Shown: positions 34,850-47,843 of the stretch, in pieces
How the letters are laid out: every line of letters starts with the position of its first letter
Numbering within the stretch: position 1 is the first letter of the stretch
NCBI RefSeq assembly: GCF_000237925.1
Contig: NC_031498.1
Location: forward strand, 26,804,963 to 26,868,962
DNA length: 64,000 bases
Direction: 5' to 3'
From: Schistosoma mansoni
Lineage: Eukaryota; Platyhelminthes; Trematoda; Strigeidida; Schistosomatidae
The notes under the pieces: generated by a model
What the model saw: the letters and a program-made list of their open reading frames with translations, nothing else
Told to the model about the DNA's origin: nothing
Databases searched by the model: none
Position numbers and translations under genes: made by a program

Positions 34850-35150
34850 CCCAGGTTTAATTTACACAGCGAATTTAACATAAAAGAAAGGGTGCAAAGT
34901 GCGGAAAGAAGACTTTACTCTAAGGTTAGTGTATGTACAGAAGAAAGGGTAACTTGAGAGTTACACACGACTATGTGCTTCCGGTAACTTCCAGAATCAT
35001 ACTTAACATAAAAGCAGTACAGGTAAATATTCAATCAAAACCACAGAACGTGGTTATGGGTTTTCTAGATGTTTCTGCGAATTTTTTACCGAACCCTGAT
35101 TCAATAAAACGTTTGCTGACGTTTCTGACCCCCAATGAGCCGTGACGAAA
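34850..35150 (+). repeat. Fragment related to the 61434-61821 LTR
   Basis: caaagtgcggaaag, gactttactctaaggtta and gtatgtacagaag follow in the same order as in 61540-61600. It lies inside the decayed Penelope element. Confidence 0.4.
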
Positions 35151-36960
35151 TATAGTTTTGAGACTACTCTAACACACTTCTCATCATGAAGCCAAATATC
35201 CCTTTATGACCAATCGTCACAATTGCAGGGATCTCTACACACAATTTTTCAAAAGAATTATTAGAGGCGTTAAAATATTTTGAAAGAAAATGTGATCACT
35301 TGACCGAATTTCGAACTTAATTCTTAGATGAAACCGAAGATATCAGAATCGCCAACCACAAAGTGATGATATCTTTCGATGTTACAATCTTATTCAACCC
35401 CATCGAACTAGTATCAGACAAAAAACTATCATTTTGGATATATTGATCAACAGAACCAATATCAGAAAACTAGAGACTTAAGTATATCCTAAACCGGATC
35501 ATACGGATTAAATACTCAGTTACAACAATAATAGAAACGTAGTGGCCCACAGACATTATTCAAAACAGTGAAGACATATTTCAAACCCCCCGTAACATGG
35601 AGAGATGAAACAAAATACTTAGTAGATGTATTCTTAGGAAATGGTTACCCATATAAATTCATCAAAAAATACTAATCAAACCGTCCATCAAATGCAAAAT
35701 CAACAGTGAAAATCAGAAAACTGTGGTGAACCAGACAATATATAAAAGCAAAAGATATCAACAAAGTTAATAACAACCAATAGTAATATTAATATATACA
35801 AGTTAAATGTTACAAATACAATAAATAATGGGACTTTACTTAAGTTCACCCAAAATGATGCGTGTTCGGCTTTGATCTGGTACAATAAATCCACAATTAT
35901 AGATGCTTAGTAATTCCAAACGTATCGATGATCTCCCCAGTATTGTAATCCAAAGTAAGATATGATGTCTTCACTTTCTCAGTCTATGAATGTAAATAAT
36001 ATTTGTTTTAGAACTAAGTTAACTCAATCTCGAATGAAAACAGAATGAGGGATGTGTGAGTATTAATGTATTTGTTAGCCAGAAAGAAGATGTCACGCTA
36101 TGTTGGAATCACAACGGAAAGTGTCTTCAAGGTCATTGACTAAAACAACATGTACAGTCATTTAATGATGAATGCACATACAGTGAAAAATTGACAAAAC
36201 AAATACAAATAATATTCAAAACTATTTACAAAATAAGCTTGTCGGTCTTATCTCCACAAAACGAAGAGCTTCACCTTACATGAAAATTTTTGAGATCATG
36301 AACTAATTAATAAGACCACTAGGAATAGGTGTAGCCCATAAGCCAACGAAATCATAGCAAACAATATTGTGTAAACAAAAGAACACAACGACAAGGACAA
36401 GCCAAACATTATCTACAAGACAAAGTGCAATGACTGCGACAAAAACTACATAGGACAGATAAAGTAGTAACTCTCTTTGTCTATGTCTACAAGGACACTA
36501 GTTAGCTGTTAAGAGACATGACATAGCCTTTCTCATATCAGTGTATATGAGTAACTGTGGATATGAGTTTTATTGGAGAAATGTCAAAATAATGGTCAAT
36601 GGAAAAACAAAGAAAGCCTGAGAATTTTTAGAAACCTGGCACTCCAATCAAGCATCGATCAATAGTCACATCGTAATCGACCAATAGGAAGAAAGATTAT
36701 TAACTACAAGGTCAGAGTTCAGGTCAAGAGAGGAAATAACCATACAGTTGTGGAAAGAAACCAACCAAATTCCAGGTCAAAAGAACAAGTTGTTCGTCAA
36801 TTGTAGATAAATTCTAATAGCTTGTTTCTCTCTGAAGTGTGTGTTGATGATGTGATTTAGAAGAACAATGAGAGCTTACAACCAAATAATTCAGTTCAGA
36901 GACCATACCCCCCAACTCGTTCATTGCGAGCTATGAATATTCTCCATCATCTCAAATCCA

Positions 36961-38335
36961 TACGAACGTAACAGGCTTCTTGATTAAGCGCGATTTGTCT
37001 AGCTTGTATCGCTTGTATTTCACAGTGAAACAACATCATTCTCATCCTGAAGGTGGAAAACTCTTTCTTCAGATAGCGGACCTATAACACTATTACCTAC
37101 TTCCATCAGAGTTGTTTCTAAAATGTCATCAACAGTACAGATGAAGAAGAATAGTTATACCGGCCAACTCCATCTAACCCCATCACTGGAACAAAAAATG
37201 AAGCGAGGTGCCTGTATGTTTTCATTCTCCCTGAAGGATTTGTGTACAGAAACTTTAACTCATTAGTAAACTTCTTAGACATAACCTCCAACAAACAATC
37301 TAAGAGAACATTTCTGTTTAACTAATCGAAGACAGGTTCGATATCAAAAACAGAACGATTATTGGCCTGTCACAAGTCTACAAACATTCTAATATTTGAT
37401 GGATAGTGAACACATGATCATGTGTGATCATGTGTGCCTATGATCTGAATGAACATTTTAGACTAAATTACTCTCTGAGATTAGACCCCTGAAAATAATC
37501 TTGATATTGTTTGCTCCAAATATTAACTACATGCCATCTGTGCTTTGAAGAAACTAGAGTAACGTAATTAGGATATCCTCATAGTCAGTAAAATCTTAAA
37601 GTCAAGGAATAACAAGTGGTAAACTGATCTTAATTACGAGTGAAACAGATATCTTCCCACTACTACTGTTATCAGTAGGTAAATGCGAAACAAAATTTCT
37701 GTATCAATTCTCATATTATTCCGAGATTCAACTCCTTATAGCTTTTGATACTACTATATTATGATCACTAATTCAACTACCTAACACTTAATAAATCCTA
37801 CTAGACAGTAGAAGTAGATAAGATTGTATCGGAAAATGTGTTACTGAATATCAAATCAACATTATTGCAGTTCATGTATATTTACAGAACGACAGACTGA
37901 CCCCGATATTAACATCTGCGAGGTAATCTTTAAAAGGGGGAATAGTCTACTTAATATGACTCATCCATCTGTCCCAATTGGCATCCAACGTAAATACACC
38001 ATATGACTTGGCAAGTCATATCTTCTTTCCTTAGTTGGTTAGTCGTCTGTCGCAAGCATTGTCAGTGATGTTGATCTGATGAAAAGGTGAACAGATTTTT
38101 CAGTAAAGGATAATGAGATCACAGATAGTACGTCAGTTGGGTACACAAAATACCAAAGTGCTCTTGATTAAAGTACTTGCATACATCACTTATTACCAAT
38201 TAGACGAGTAGAAATATGCGCTATTATTCACTAGTTGTAATCATTAATCAGCTTGCTTGTCACAGTTGTGACTTTTGTCCGGTTAATTTATCAGGTGATT
38301 TACTCACCAATCAGAACACAACTTATACAATCTTC
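36961..38335. other. Unassigned sequence with coding-like - strand stretch
   Basis: On the - strand near 37180-37330, frames such as LLEVMSKKFTNELKFLYTNP and a neighbouring stretch look protein-like, but stops interrupt them. I do not recognise the family; a degenerate transposon is possible. Confidence 0.3.
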
Positions 38336-38339
38336 AGAA

Positions 38340-40492
38340 GAAACGGGTAGGGAAATATGGTAAGCCAGAGAGACTGGTCAATGACAAAAATGGCATATCA
38401 ATCACCGAGATTCAAGAACAGAGAAACAGATGGGTAGAGAACTTAGAAGAACTCTTGAGTAGACCATCAACACTGAACCCACTGGACATCGAAGTAGCAC
38501 ACACAGATATTCCCACAGGTATCACACCACCAACGATCGAATAAATCAGGATGACCATTCATCAGACAAATCAAAAGTGGGGAAACAGTAGACTCAGACT
38601 GTAGTGCCGATTGATATGTTAAGCCATATACCATATTATAGCTTCAGAACAAGCCAATTTACCTATCCATCTTGAGTCATGTTTTCACCCTGTTAATTAT
38701 TCACTTATTAACCCTGACTACTTTTTATATGAGCGTATGTATGTGTACACTTCTTATCCTATTCATCACATGTCTGTAACTTATTCTTGTCTGACTATAA
38801 ATATTGATTACCGCTTGATAGGAGTGAGTTGGCTTACCCGCCATCTCCAATGCGTGTCATTTTCGCTTCGCTCGCTGATATTTGCTCATGTGCTTATAGC
38901 TTTCTGGACTGCGTTATTTGACAATAAACTGTAGCTGCCGCTTCTCTTTGCCTTCTGATTTCATGCACCGTTAAGATTTGTATTATAACGGTTAGCGAGG
39001 TGAACGACTAGCGAAGCACGGCACTACAAGACATTATACCAGAAGATGCACTCAAGTCAGACATACAAGTAACTGCAAACATGCTTCACATTCTCTTCGG
39101 GAATATTTGCCAGGAATAACATGTAGCACTGACACATTGGAAAGAAGGACATCTTATTAGGATAATGAAGAAAGGGGATCTGATCAAATGTGAGAACTAC
39201 ACAGGCATCACACTACTACCAATACCTGGAGACGTTTTCAACAGAGTGTTGTTGAATCGGATGAAGGATTCAGCAGACGTTCAACTTCGAGATCAACAGG
39301 TCGGATTCCGTGTTGATCGGTCGTGCACAGACCAAACTGTGACACTACTGATAATCCTGGAACAATCATTTGAGTGAAATTTGTCACTGTACATCAACTC
39401 TCTTGACTATGCAAAGGCATTTGACAGTGTGAATAGAAGAAGATTATGGAACCATCTTCGATACAATGGAGTACCTGAGAAAATTTTCAACATTATACGG
39501 AATTCATACGACGAACTATAATGCAAAGTGGTGGATGGAGAACAGGACAACTAACAGACTCATTCGAAGTGAGGACCGGAGTCAAACAAAGCTGTTTACT
39601 CTCCCTCTTTCCCTTTCTTCTAGTGGTTGACTGGATTATGAGAACCTCCATATCTGAGTGGAATCATGGAATACAATGAACGACTCGGAATCAATTATAA
39701 AATTTGGACTTCTCAGATCACCTAGCCCTCCTAACCTATACACATGAAATAATGTAGCAAAAGCCACTAAATCAGTAGGCCTCAACATACACAAAGGAAA
39801 AGGCAAAAGTCTCAAGTACAACACGGACAACACCAACCAACTCAGTTACAGTTGATGAAGAAACTCCAGAAAATGTGGAAACTTTCACGTGTCTGGAAAA
39901 CATCATCGAAGAACTATGAGGATCTGATGCAGACGTAAAGGTGACGATTGGAAAAGTGAGAGCAACATTCCTACAATTGAACAACACATGGATCTAAAAA
40001 CAACTGTCTGCAATCCAACATCAAATTCACAATCTTCAATATCGAAGTTAAGACAATTCTACTGTACGGAGCTGAAACATGGAGAATTACTACAACCATC
40101 AAGAAACATGTACAAGTATTTCTAAACAATTGTCTACTCAAGATACTCAATGTCCGTTGGTCGATTATCATCAACAACAGCCTATTGTGTGAGAGAACAA
40201 ACCAACTTCTAGATGAAGAGGAAATTAGGAAAAGACAATGGAAGTGTGTAGGACATACATTATGGAAATCATCAAAATGCATCACGAGGCAAACGCCAAC
40301 ATGGAATCCTAAAGGGTAATGGAAAAGAGGAAGATTGAAGAACACATTGTGTTGAGAAGTGAAATCAGACATGAAAATGATGAATAGTAACTGGAAAGAA
40401 GTGGAAAGTGTTGTTCATAAGAGAGTCGGATTGAGAATGCTGGTGTGTGGCATAGGGTCCTCCATGAGTGGTAACAGGCCTAAGTAAGTCAT
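38340..40492 (+). mobile_element. RTE-clade non-LTR retrotransposon (family A, SR2/SjR2-like), RT region, inactivated, split by a solo LTR
   Basis: Blocks in order: KNGISITEIQEQRNRWVENL (about 38385), HILFGNICQ, MKKGDLIKCENYTGITLLPI (39165), RDQQVGFRVDRSCTDQTVTL (39285), DYAKAFDSVNRRRLWNHLRY (39410), IIRNSYDEL, then [10 protein letters not shown] and [17 protein letters not shown] near the end. This is the RT and C-terminal domain of RTE ORF2. It lacks the endonuclease part. Stops and frameshifts abound and the F-A-D-D region is lost. It ends in taagtaagt. Confidence 0.85.
38600..39028 (+). mobile_element. Solo LTR nested in RTE, 4-bp target duplication
   Basis: 429 bp with perfect 9-bp inverted ends TGTAGTGCC...GGCACTACA, flanked by AGAC at 38596-38599 and 39029-39032. 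It contains caataaa near the 3' part. Removing it restores a continuous RTE sequence. Four-bp duplication suggests a Gypsy-type element. Confidence 0.85.
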
Positions 40493-40762
40493 AATTTATG
40501 GACGACCCTTGAGTGACGCTAAAGTGACCTCGAGAATGTTCGCCAACTAATTAGGACTAAATGAGGGTTATAAACGGTGCGAGGAACTAGAATTATGATT
40601 TATAGTCGATCAATAGGGTTAGGAATTAGATTTAGGGTTTTCATCGCGAAATAACACCAGCTAAAATGCCAAAACGCTATTTAGCCAAATGGATGAACGA
40701 ATTTCGTGCCAAAATCCGAAACCTGTTACATTGTATCTGATTGGTTCGTCAATAAATTATAT
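40490..40762. mobile_element. TIR/MITE-like element, best copy
   Basis: ~270 bp with inverted ends TAATTTATGGACGA / TCGTCAATAAATTA. The interior has gaatt-agattt-agggtttt and ccaaaacgctatttagcc, shared with 53838-54374 and 32925-33080. No coding capacity. It sits exactly at the RTE 3' end. Confidence 0.6.
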
Positions 40763-40974
40763 TCTTGCCACCAATACTCTCATTCAGAATATCGCCTACC
40801 CGAAGTAGACACTTCTTGTTAAAACAGGATACATCCCCTATTCATGTCATTTGAGATCAATATAACTGACATCTCATAGCTAGAAATTGTATGGTATAGC
40901 CTGTCATTGTGGATACTAACTAGAAAAGAATTAGCAATATCAGAATGTGAGTTTGTGGAGATCGCAGTAACCTT

Positions 40975-41495
40975 GACCGTTGAATTCACGAGTCGATCTA
41001 AGCTAGATTACCATTGAAAGTCTGGATGTACGGATGGCCATTTCGTCCTAGTATGGGACTCCTAAGCAATGAGCATCCACAATTCTGCACACAGGACTCG
41101 GACTAAAGACCTTCGGTCTCGCACACAAACACTTAACCCCTAGACTACTGAGCCGAGATCCAACGGTGTTTAACTCCAATCGATCCATGATCTTGCGCAA
41201 CAGTCCATCCAGATTATAATATTGAATAAAGTCATTAATAATAATAATAATCCATTATCTGAAGTGAATAACTCTCCGTGACTAGTAGAGTACAGTCCGT
41301 ATCGGTCGGAGACATTTATCCGTTTAAGTGATTAGAAGGTCAGGTGTTTGCGTGTGAGACCGAAGTTTGAGTCCTGAGTGCAGGAGTGTGGATGTGCATT
41401 GCTTGGGAGTCCCACGCTAGGACGAAACGGTCATCCAGTACTTCCAGGCTTTCAACGGTGGTCTAGCTTAGATCGATCCATGAATTTAACTGTTA
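40975..41495. repeat. Palindromic pair of SINEs with (AAT)n insertion
   Basis: Left half: module plus antisense tRNA-like part. Right half (41250-41495): sense tRNA-like part (gtgagaccgaagtttgagtc) plus inverted module. Between them is ataatattgaataaagtc and an AAT run, the tail of another element. Confidence 0.7.
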
Positions 41496-42264
41496 GAATT
41501 AACAATAATTTTGTCTAGAGAATACTGATCTTTTCGATATTTTTTGACTTCTAATAAATGGAGTTCCATTCGTTTCGAAATTCTCATTAACATTGTCCAC
41601 AACAGTGGATGTTGAACTTCCGTCAACTTTATGCTTTGTTTCCACTTTCACTTCTGAATCACTTATGGATTTGGTTATTTCTTTGCCTAGATATGTTAGA
41701 CAATGCTCCAGAAAGCTATGGTAAGCTTTCCTTATCGTTTGTATATAAAACTATCAGTATATGCCAAATTAAATTTCTAAATGCACATCAAAGTAGACGG
41801 TTATTCGTGAATTTACATCACCAGTATATGACGGGTGGAAAAAATACCACGATGTTTTATGAAAGCTTTTATCGATAGCCTCTCCTAGTCTGGTTACTAG
41901 AAATTCAGAAGTTATATATTATCCTTCATTATCTAGCGTTCAATGCAGTTGTTTCTAGTTCTACTGTGAAAGACGATTTCCTACTTTTGTAATTGAACAA
42001 AAACAAATCTTGAAGAAAACAACCGTTTTATAAAAAATACATGACTAACCTATGACTAATCAATATTACCAAAAAGTACATTCAGGTCAAATAAGGTCAT
42101 TTCAAGCATTTTTTCAACAAAATATGTATTCCAAATATTTGTATTTGATACTAAAAATAGAAGTATTTTGATTAAACTTGTCTATTCTGTAAATTAAATG
42201 GATTTAAGTTGATCTTCGATTAAGATGACGTTATTTGGCGACTGATAATAATTACATGATTTCA
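41496..42264. other. Unassigned sequence
   Basis: One 89-codon + frame (41609-41878) of hydrophobic, unrecognised sequence; no splice or family support. Confidence 0.25.
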
Positions 42265-42645
42265 TTGAGGTTATGAACAGATCAATATTAAGCCACCATT
42301 GAGAATCTTGAAGTACAAAACGGCCATTTCATATTAGTATGAGACTCCTCAGCAGTGTGCATTCACGAACCCGCATACAGGACTCGAACTGAGGATATTC
42401 GATCTCTTAAGAACACTGAACCTCTAGGCTACTGAGCTATCATTCAACGGTGTTGATTTCTTACTTCAATCAGTCCACGAAATTGCGTAACCATCTTCCA
42501 CTGTCTTCGGTGAGTAACTGTATCACATCCGTCACAGTTGAACTCCACTGGTAACGGCTGTCTAGTGCCTTCAGCCTTTCAATGATGGTCTAACACTGAT
42601 CGGTTAATGATCTCATTTGAAACTCAACAATACCCACAACCCTAA
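42265..42645. repeat. Fold-back SINE
   Basis: Left module (gaacagatcaatattaagcc), antisense tRNA-like part (ggactcgaactgaggatatt), middle, then inverted module (ggtctaacactgatcggtta). Confidence 0.7.
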
Positions 42646-44180
42646 TCTGTAAATAATATCACTATTGTCCATACTTTTACCGATATACTTCAGTAGAATA
42701 GATGTGACTAATAGCCGAAATATGTTGGATGCGAAATATATTTTAAAGGCGTACCAGGACAAAATTTATGAAAGTAGAAAATATTAGTGTATTATATATA
42801 TATTCCGAATGGAAAAATAACCTGAAGAAACTTTGAAAGTATCGATGTTAGTCAGTGATTAGAGAAAGTCAGCAGGACCTAGATCTCAGGCTAGATGATA
42901 TTCCACTTTCTGTTTATCCCCAAGGTAGTTTTAACCAGAATTATCCAGAGTAGTAACTCAGCTATCACTGCCAAGAATGAATAAAAATATGTATCTTAAC
43001 TGATAGCTGATTCATAACTTGTGATATGTTGTCGAATCCCTTTGCTCTAATCGAATCATATCGATCAAATCTCAGAGTCCTTACTAAACTTAGTGACCCA
43101 GCATCGCGGTATACTACTGATCAATGGATTTTTACTACTTACGAGCCACTAGTAAACTGCTAGACATAATAATTGCAACACCTCATGTTTGGTGCCGTAT
43201 AGTGCTAAGAACATAATGTAGAATAAAACACTTTACTCGTTGTTTTAATGTTTTCACTGGTTTGTTATTCAATTTTAGCTTATGATTAATTAATCTTGAA
43301 GACAGAAATCATAAACAATCATTTATTAATATTTCACGATTTGTAATTAGTCTGATTTGATGAACCAGACAAATAACACTTTGGTTTAAAGATTGTATGG
43401 TAAGTCTGATGTAGGTATGTGTAAGAGCTAACTAGAATTATTGCCCACATTTCCTTGTTTGTGTCATTCCGCCAACGTATAAATAAATGGATAAATTCTG
43501 TCTACTATCATTCAACGTTTTGCAATGTAACTTCCTAATCAGTCTTTGTATTCTCCTTTCCTATTTGGGTAGATGAGAAGTTAAGAACGTGAATATTAGT
43601 TAAACTAAACAGTCGAATATAAAATCAGTTTTTATGGGAAAATACATGCTAATGTGTTATGCACTACTTTTGTAGACAGATATATGTAGTATGTAGCAGG
43701 AATAGAAAGTGAAATTCTTACCAGCAAAAGATTGAAATAAAGAGAGCAGGAAGGAAAACAGTGAGCAATTGGAATAGCCAAATAATTGGAAGAATGATGG
43801 GATATGTGAAGGACAACTCAAAGTAGATGTGCAAATGGTGAATTTAATGAATGGTTTTCATATTTTACAAAGCTATTGTGTAATATTGCAAAAATCAAAA
43901 AAATTGATTGATCATATCTGAGTTTTTGTTCACTGTACTAATAGAATACAGTTGTTACAGTAGAGAGAGCTCATCCAACTTCGTAACTAATCTGGCATTT
44001 ATATGTCATGATAATTTCTTCATACATGATTTTGAGCCTGATTTAAATTGCGAATACAATACTTTCACAAGCTCGTCCCCTGATTTCTCTCTGATTCAAA
44101 TAATGGGCCATTCTTGACTACCGGAGTACAAATGAAACAATTATGGGAATTACTAATTAGCATATCAACTAGACTATTAT
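42646..44180. other. Mostly unassigned, with a decayed LTR-like copy
   Basis: About 43652-43900 follows the order of the 44181-44456 LTR (gacagatatatgtagtatgt, then ggaaaacagtgagcaattgg) but ends are lost. Confidence 0.35.
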
Positions 44181-44456
44181 TATGGTGTGTGCTATTTATG
44201 TTGACAGATATAAGTAGTATATCTCAAAAACTGAAAGTGAAATGCCTAGCGGCAGAAGGTTAAAAAGATCGAATAGAAGAGAAGGAGAACAGACAGTGAT
44301 TGGTATGGAAACGAAAGAACAATCAAGTCTAAGACAATTGATTGAAATTTTGCAAATGAAGTATTTACTGCATAGTTCTCAGATTTTACTAATAAATTCT
44401 GTGATTTCGTATTCAAATAATTTAGGTTTTCCCCACTGGTGTTATCGTTCACTACA
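44181..44456 (+). repeat. Solo LTR, older copy of the 50387-50668 family
   Basis: Starts tatggtgtgtgctatttatg and ends gttatcgttcactaca. The middle shares gacagatataagtagtata and ttctcagattttactaataa-like blocks with the younger copy. No target duplication left. Confidence 0.6.
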
Positions 44457-44800
44457 CTACAACTACTACTAATATTATTATTTATCACTATTAAAGACTT
44501 CATTTCAAATAGACACATCGATAATGTTCGTGAAAATCCTCGTTACATGTTACTCCCATTTCACTGTTAAAATTCACGTAAATTTCACAGAGTGGAAACT
44601 TACGATTCAATGTTATACAAGTTTTCAACTATGCTCTTTTATTTATCACTTAATCGAAAATAATGGTAAAATAGGTTGTTGAAAGTCCTTTAACCTATTC
44701 GATAAACATATGAACTGAACTTTAACACATTCATCTAAAATGCTGATGATCAAATAAATTAAAATTATCTCACAAATTCTTGATTCTTCAAATTTATTCA

Positions 44801-45625
44801 TTCTTACTTACTTACTTATGCTTGCTACCCCTCGTTGAGGAATATAGGCCAACCACCAGTATTCTTCATTCAACCCCGTCCCATGCAATCCTTACCAGTC
44901 CTCTCCAGTTAACATTCATCCTTTTCATATATGCTTCAATCTCCCGACGTATTGTGTTCTTTGGCCTTCCACTTTTCCGTTCCCCTTCAGGTTTTCATGT
45001 TAGGGATTGCCTCATGATGCAGTTTGGAGATATCTTTAATACATGTTCTATCCACTTCCAAAGTCTTTTCCTAATTTCCTCTTCAGCTGGAAGGCGGTTT
45101 GTCCTCTCCCATAAAACGCTGTTGCTGATGGTATACGACCAACGGACATTGAATATCTTGTGTAGACAACTGTCTATAAACACTTGTACCTTCTTGACGA
45201 TGGATATAGTAGTTCTCCACGTTTCAGCTCCGTACAGTAGGACTGTGTTGACGTTCGCATTGAGGATTCTCACTTTGAAGTTAGTTGAGAGTTGTTTTGA
45301 GTTCCATATGTTGTTCAATTGTAGGAATGTTGTTCTTGCTTTGCCAATCCTCGCCTTTATATCTGCATCAGATCCTCCTTGTTTATCAACGATGCTTCCC
45401 AGGTACGTGAATGTTTCCACATCTTCCAGAGTGTCTCCATCAAGTGTGACTGTGTTGGTGTTCTCCGTGCTGTATTTGAGAATCTTGCTTTTACCTTTGT
45501 GTATGTTGAGGCCTATTGATGCAGAGGCTGCTGCTAAACTAGTTGTCTTCGTCTGCATTTGTTCGTATGTAAGGAATAGAAGAGTCAGGTCATCTGCGAA
45601 GTCCAAATCATCTAATTGATTCTAA
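44801..45625 (-). pseudogene. RTE retrotransposon family A, 5'-truncated, longest open 3' part
   Basis: A 203-codon - frame (44995-45606): [20 protein letters not shown] (the RT F-A-D-D active-site motif), [68 protein letters not shown]. The frame then breaks before the normal end. The 3' end is the (GTAA)n tail, seen inverted at 44801-44818. 5' truncation is the usual result of target-primed insertion. Confidence 0.85.
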
Positions 45626-46328
45626 GATGTCCATTGAAATTTATTCATTCCCCACAAATCATATTCTCTACCATTAACATGTTTTCTGATCACAGATAAT
45701 TACTTTGATATTGAGTGTATTATGTATTTTTTTTAATTAGCATAGAACTCTATAATTTACCAATATAATTCTAAGATCAATATTCGATGACAAGAACTAA
45801 CTTTGTTTAGAGAAAAGAGCTATTATACAGATTACTTGTTAAGTTTGTCATAAAAGAGGATGATAATCACCGTATATTCACGATCAACTGCTCGCTGATT
45901 CACTACTTTAAATGATATTATCCTTTCCGTTTGAACTGACAGTTTTAGTTTTGATCCTTATTGGAGTTATTGATACAAATTGTTAAGAAGTTTTTAGACT
46001 GGTGTGAAACAGCAATACAATAGGCACTGGTTATCGTATTTATCTTATATTTCATATAAAAATGTATTCTTTTGCTGAATAGAAATGAACTTAGTTCTAC
46101 TGGTCAATCGTTCTGTTTATTTTTATATCTGTTCATTTAAGTGAGCCTTTGAGTTAGTAATATGTTTTTGTGAGCAGTCGCCACTCTGCCACGTCTATCA
46201 TAAGTTGATTGATTTCACTGCTATGATTTCACAGTACAACAAATAGACGTAAATTAAGTCATACTCTCTGTCTCATAGTTTAGACAGTCTATTATATCTT
46301 GTAAATTTCATGAGTAATACAATAAATA

Positions 46329-46464
46329 ACTCCACCTGTAGCTCCTCCAGGGGCTACTGCCGGTCCCAAGCCCGGATAAAGGAGGAGGGTTGGGCATAGG
46401 GTTAGCTACCCCATTCAGTAGAAAACCAACTCGCCAAAAAACGCTAACCAGGAAAAGTAAGTAA
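46329..46464 (+). mobile_element. 136-bp RTE-derived mini-element with 15-bp target duplication
   Basis: Body actccacctgtagctcctcc through a gene-free GC-rich stretch to aaaagtaagtaa. Flanked by gtaatacaataaata at 46314-46328 and 46465-46479, a perfect match. Confidence 0.8.
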
Positions 46465-46479
46465 GTAATACAATAAATA

Positions 46480-47563
46480 TAGTGATTAAACATTTAAAGG
46501 CAAATACAAAGTTTAGGGACGAATCAATCAGAATACAAAAAGTAACTTTTAAGTTCAAAAGTGGTCGACCAAACCATCTAACTCAAAGAACACAACTCCA
46601 TCAAAATCATCCACTGAGCTACAAATCTTCCCCACCATCTTAAAAATAAGTGTTAGACGTATTTAATGGCTCGAGATTTGACTCCAGATAGATCGTTTGC
46701 TGATTGCTATCGAAATATGCATCTCAGTAACCCTCATGTATAATCATGGACTTGACTCGTGTTAGTGATTAACGGAATTAAATAAGTCAAATACGAGAAT
46801 GGAGTTTGAATACGTATATTTCATACACTCAGTGATCTGGACAGACAACCAGGGAAACGAATAAGAGAGAGCGAAGCAAAACGGAATGACGCGCAGTGGA
46901 GATTAACAGTGAGCCAACTCAATTTAATCAGGCGTTGATGGATATCCATATTCAGATAAAAAATAAGTTACAGACATGTGGTGATTAGGGTAAGCAATAC
47001 ACACACACACACACGATCATATAAAAACAGTCGGGGTTGATAAGCTAATAAGTGACAAGGTCAAAATGTAACTTGAGAACAATGAATAAATTGGTACGTC
47101 CAGGAGCTAGAGTAGCCTATGTGGGTTTGGCATAGCACCAGCCACTACACGTATCTAAAACTCTTTTTTGTGTGAACTCCAAATAACAGATCAATCACCT
47201 TCCTCCTTAAACCTAAACTGAAACCAGGACCAATATGAGGGTACCAAAAAGACTATTTGACTATGTATAAGAATTTGAGGAAACTGATGTTATCTAGCCG
47301 TTTTAACAGGTTAATATACTGTAATTTTCTACTATTTAAAGGCAGGTAAATGTATAAAAAATTTGGCAAAATCCATTGATCATATAAAATCTATCTACCC
47401 TTTCTAATATTATTGCTTATTTCCATAATATATTCATTTACAGTAACATCTCTTATTGGCTAATACTGGGGTTTAAATTTGTCCCCACATACCATGCTTC
47501 TATCTATTTGAGCTGATATTATCAACATCTGAAGAGATCCTATCTTTGATTGACTTCCCTAAA
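46480..47563. other. Unassigned, with a Penelope terminal snippet and (AC)n
   Basis: 46565-46640 resembles the Penelope terminal repeat (aacacaactccatcaaaatc). AC run at 46998-47014. Otherwise nothing seen. Confidence 0.35.
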
Positions 47564-47577
47564 GGATATAGATATAA

Positions 47578-47843
47578 TCCATGAAATTGCGCGACCAACT
47601 TCCATTGTACTGAGGTAGATACCTGTCTCTACCTGACATGAATTAGCTCCACTGGCCACGAGTTCTCACTAGAACTCCAGGAATTACCTCATGGAGCCAG
47701 TCACTAGTGAGCATATGCTGAAGAGTCTCACAATAGGACGAAACGGCCGTCCAGTACTTCCAGGTTTTCCATAGTGGTCTAGCTTCAATTGACTCATGAT
47801 CTTAACCAAATAAAATTACTAAAATCTCTACAAAACCCCCTTG
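47578..47843 (+). mobile_element. 5'-truncated fold-back-family SINE with 14-bp target duplication
   Basis: Starts inside the middle region (tccatgaaattgcgcgacc), keeps the right module and the tail ctctacaaaacccccttg. Duplication ggata[t/c]agatataa at 47564-47577 and 47844-47857. Truncation on the left sets the sense strand as +. Confidence 0.8.

Larger units (their letters stand above)
34150..36960 (+). mobile_element. Penelope-like element (RT plus GIY-YIG), decayed, with inverted terminal repeats
   Basis: Left terminal repeat 34150-34310 and an inverted relative at 36835-36960. In the body, broken frames show KVMISFDVTILFNPIELV (35360-35410, like the VSFDVVSLFTNIP of Penelope RTs) and near the 3' end NYIGQI, the GIY-YIG nuclease motif, followed by FLETWHSNQASINSHIVID (36630-36685). 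Many stops; not active. Penelope-like elements often have terminal repeats in inverted as well as direct orientation. Confidence 0.65.

Noticed and set aside
39971-40372. 133-codon - strand frame, repeated at 51550-51951 and 60682-61083
   Set aside because: Antisense of the RTE 3' region. Conservation reflects the shared repeat, not a gene.
44780-45619. 279-codon + strand frame
   Set aside because: Antisense shadow of the RTE reverse-transcriptase fragment.
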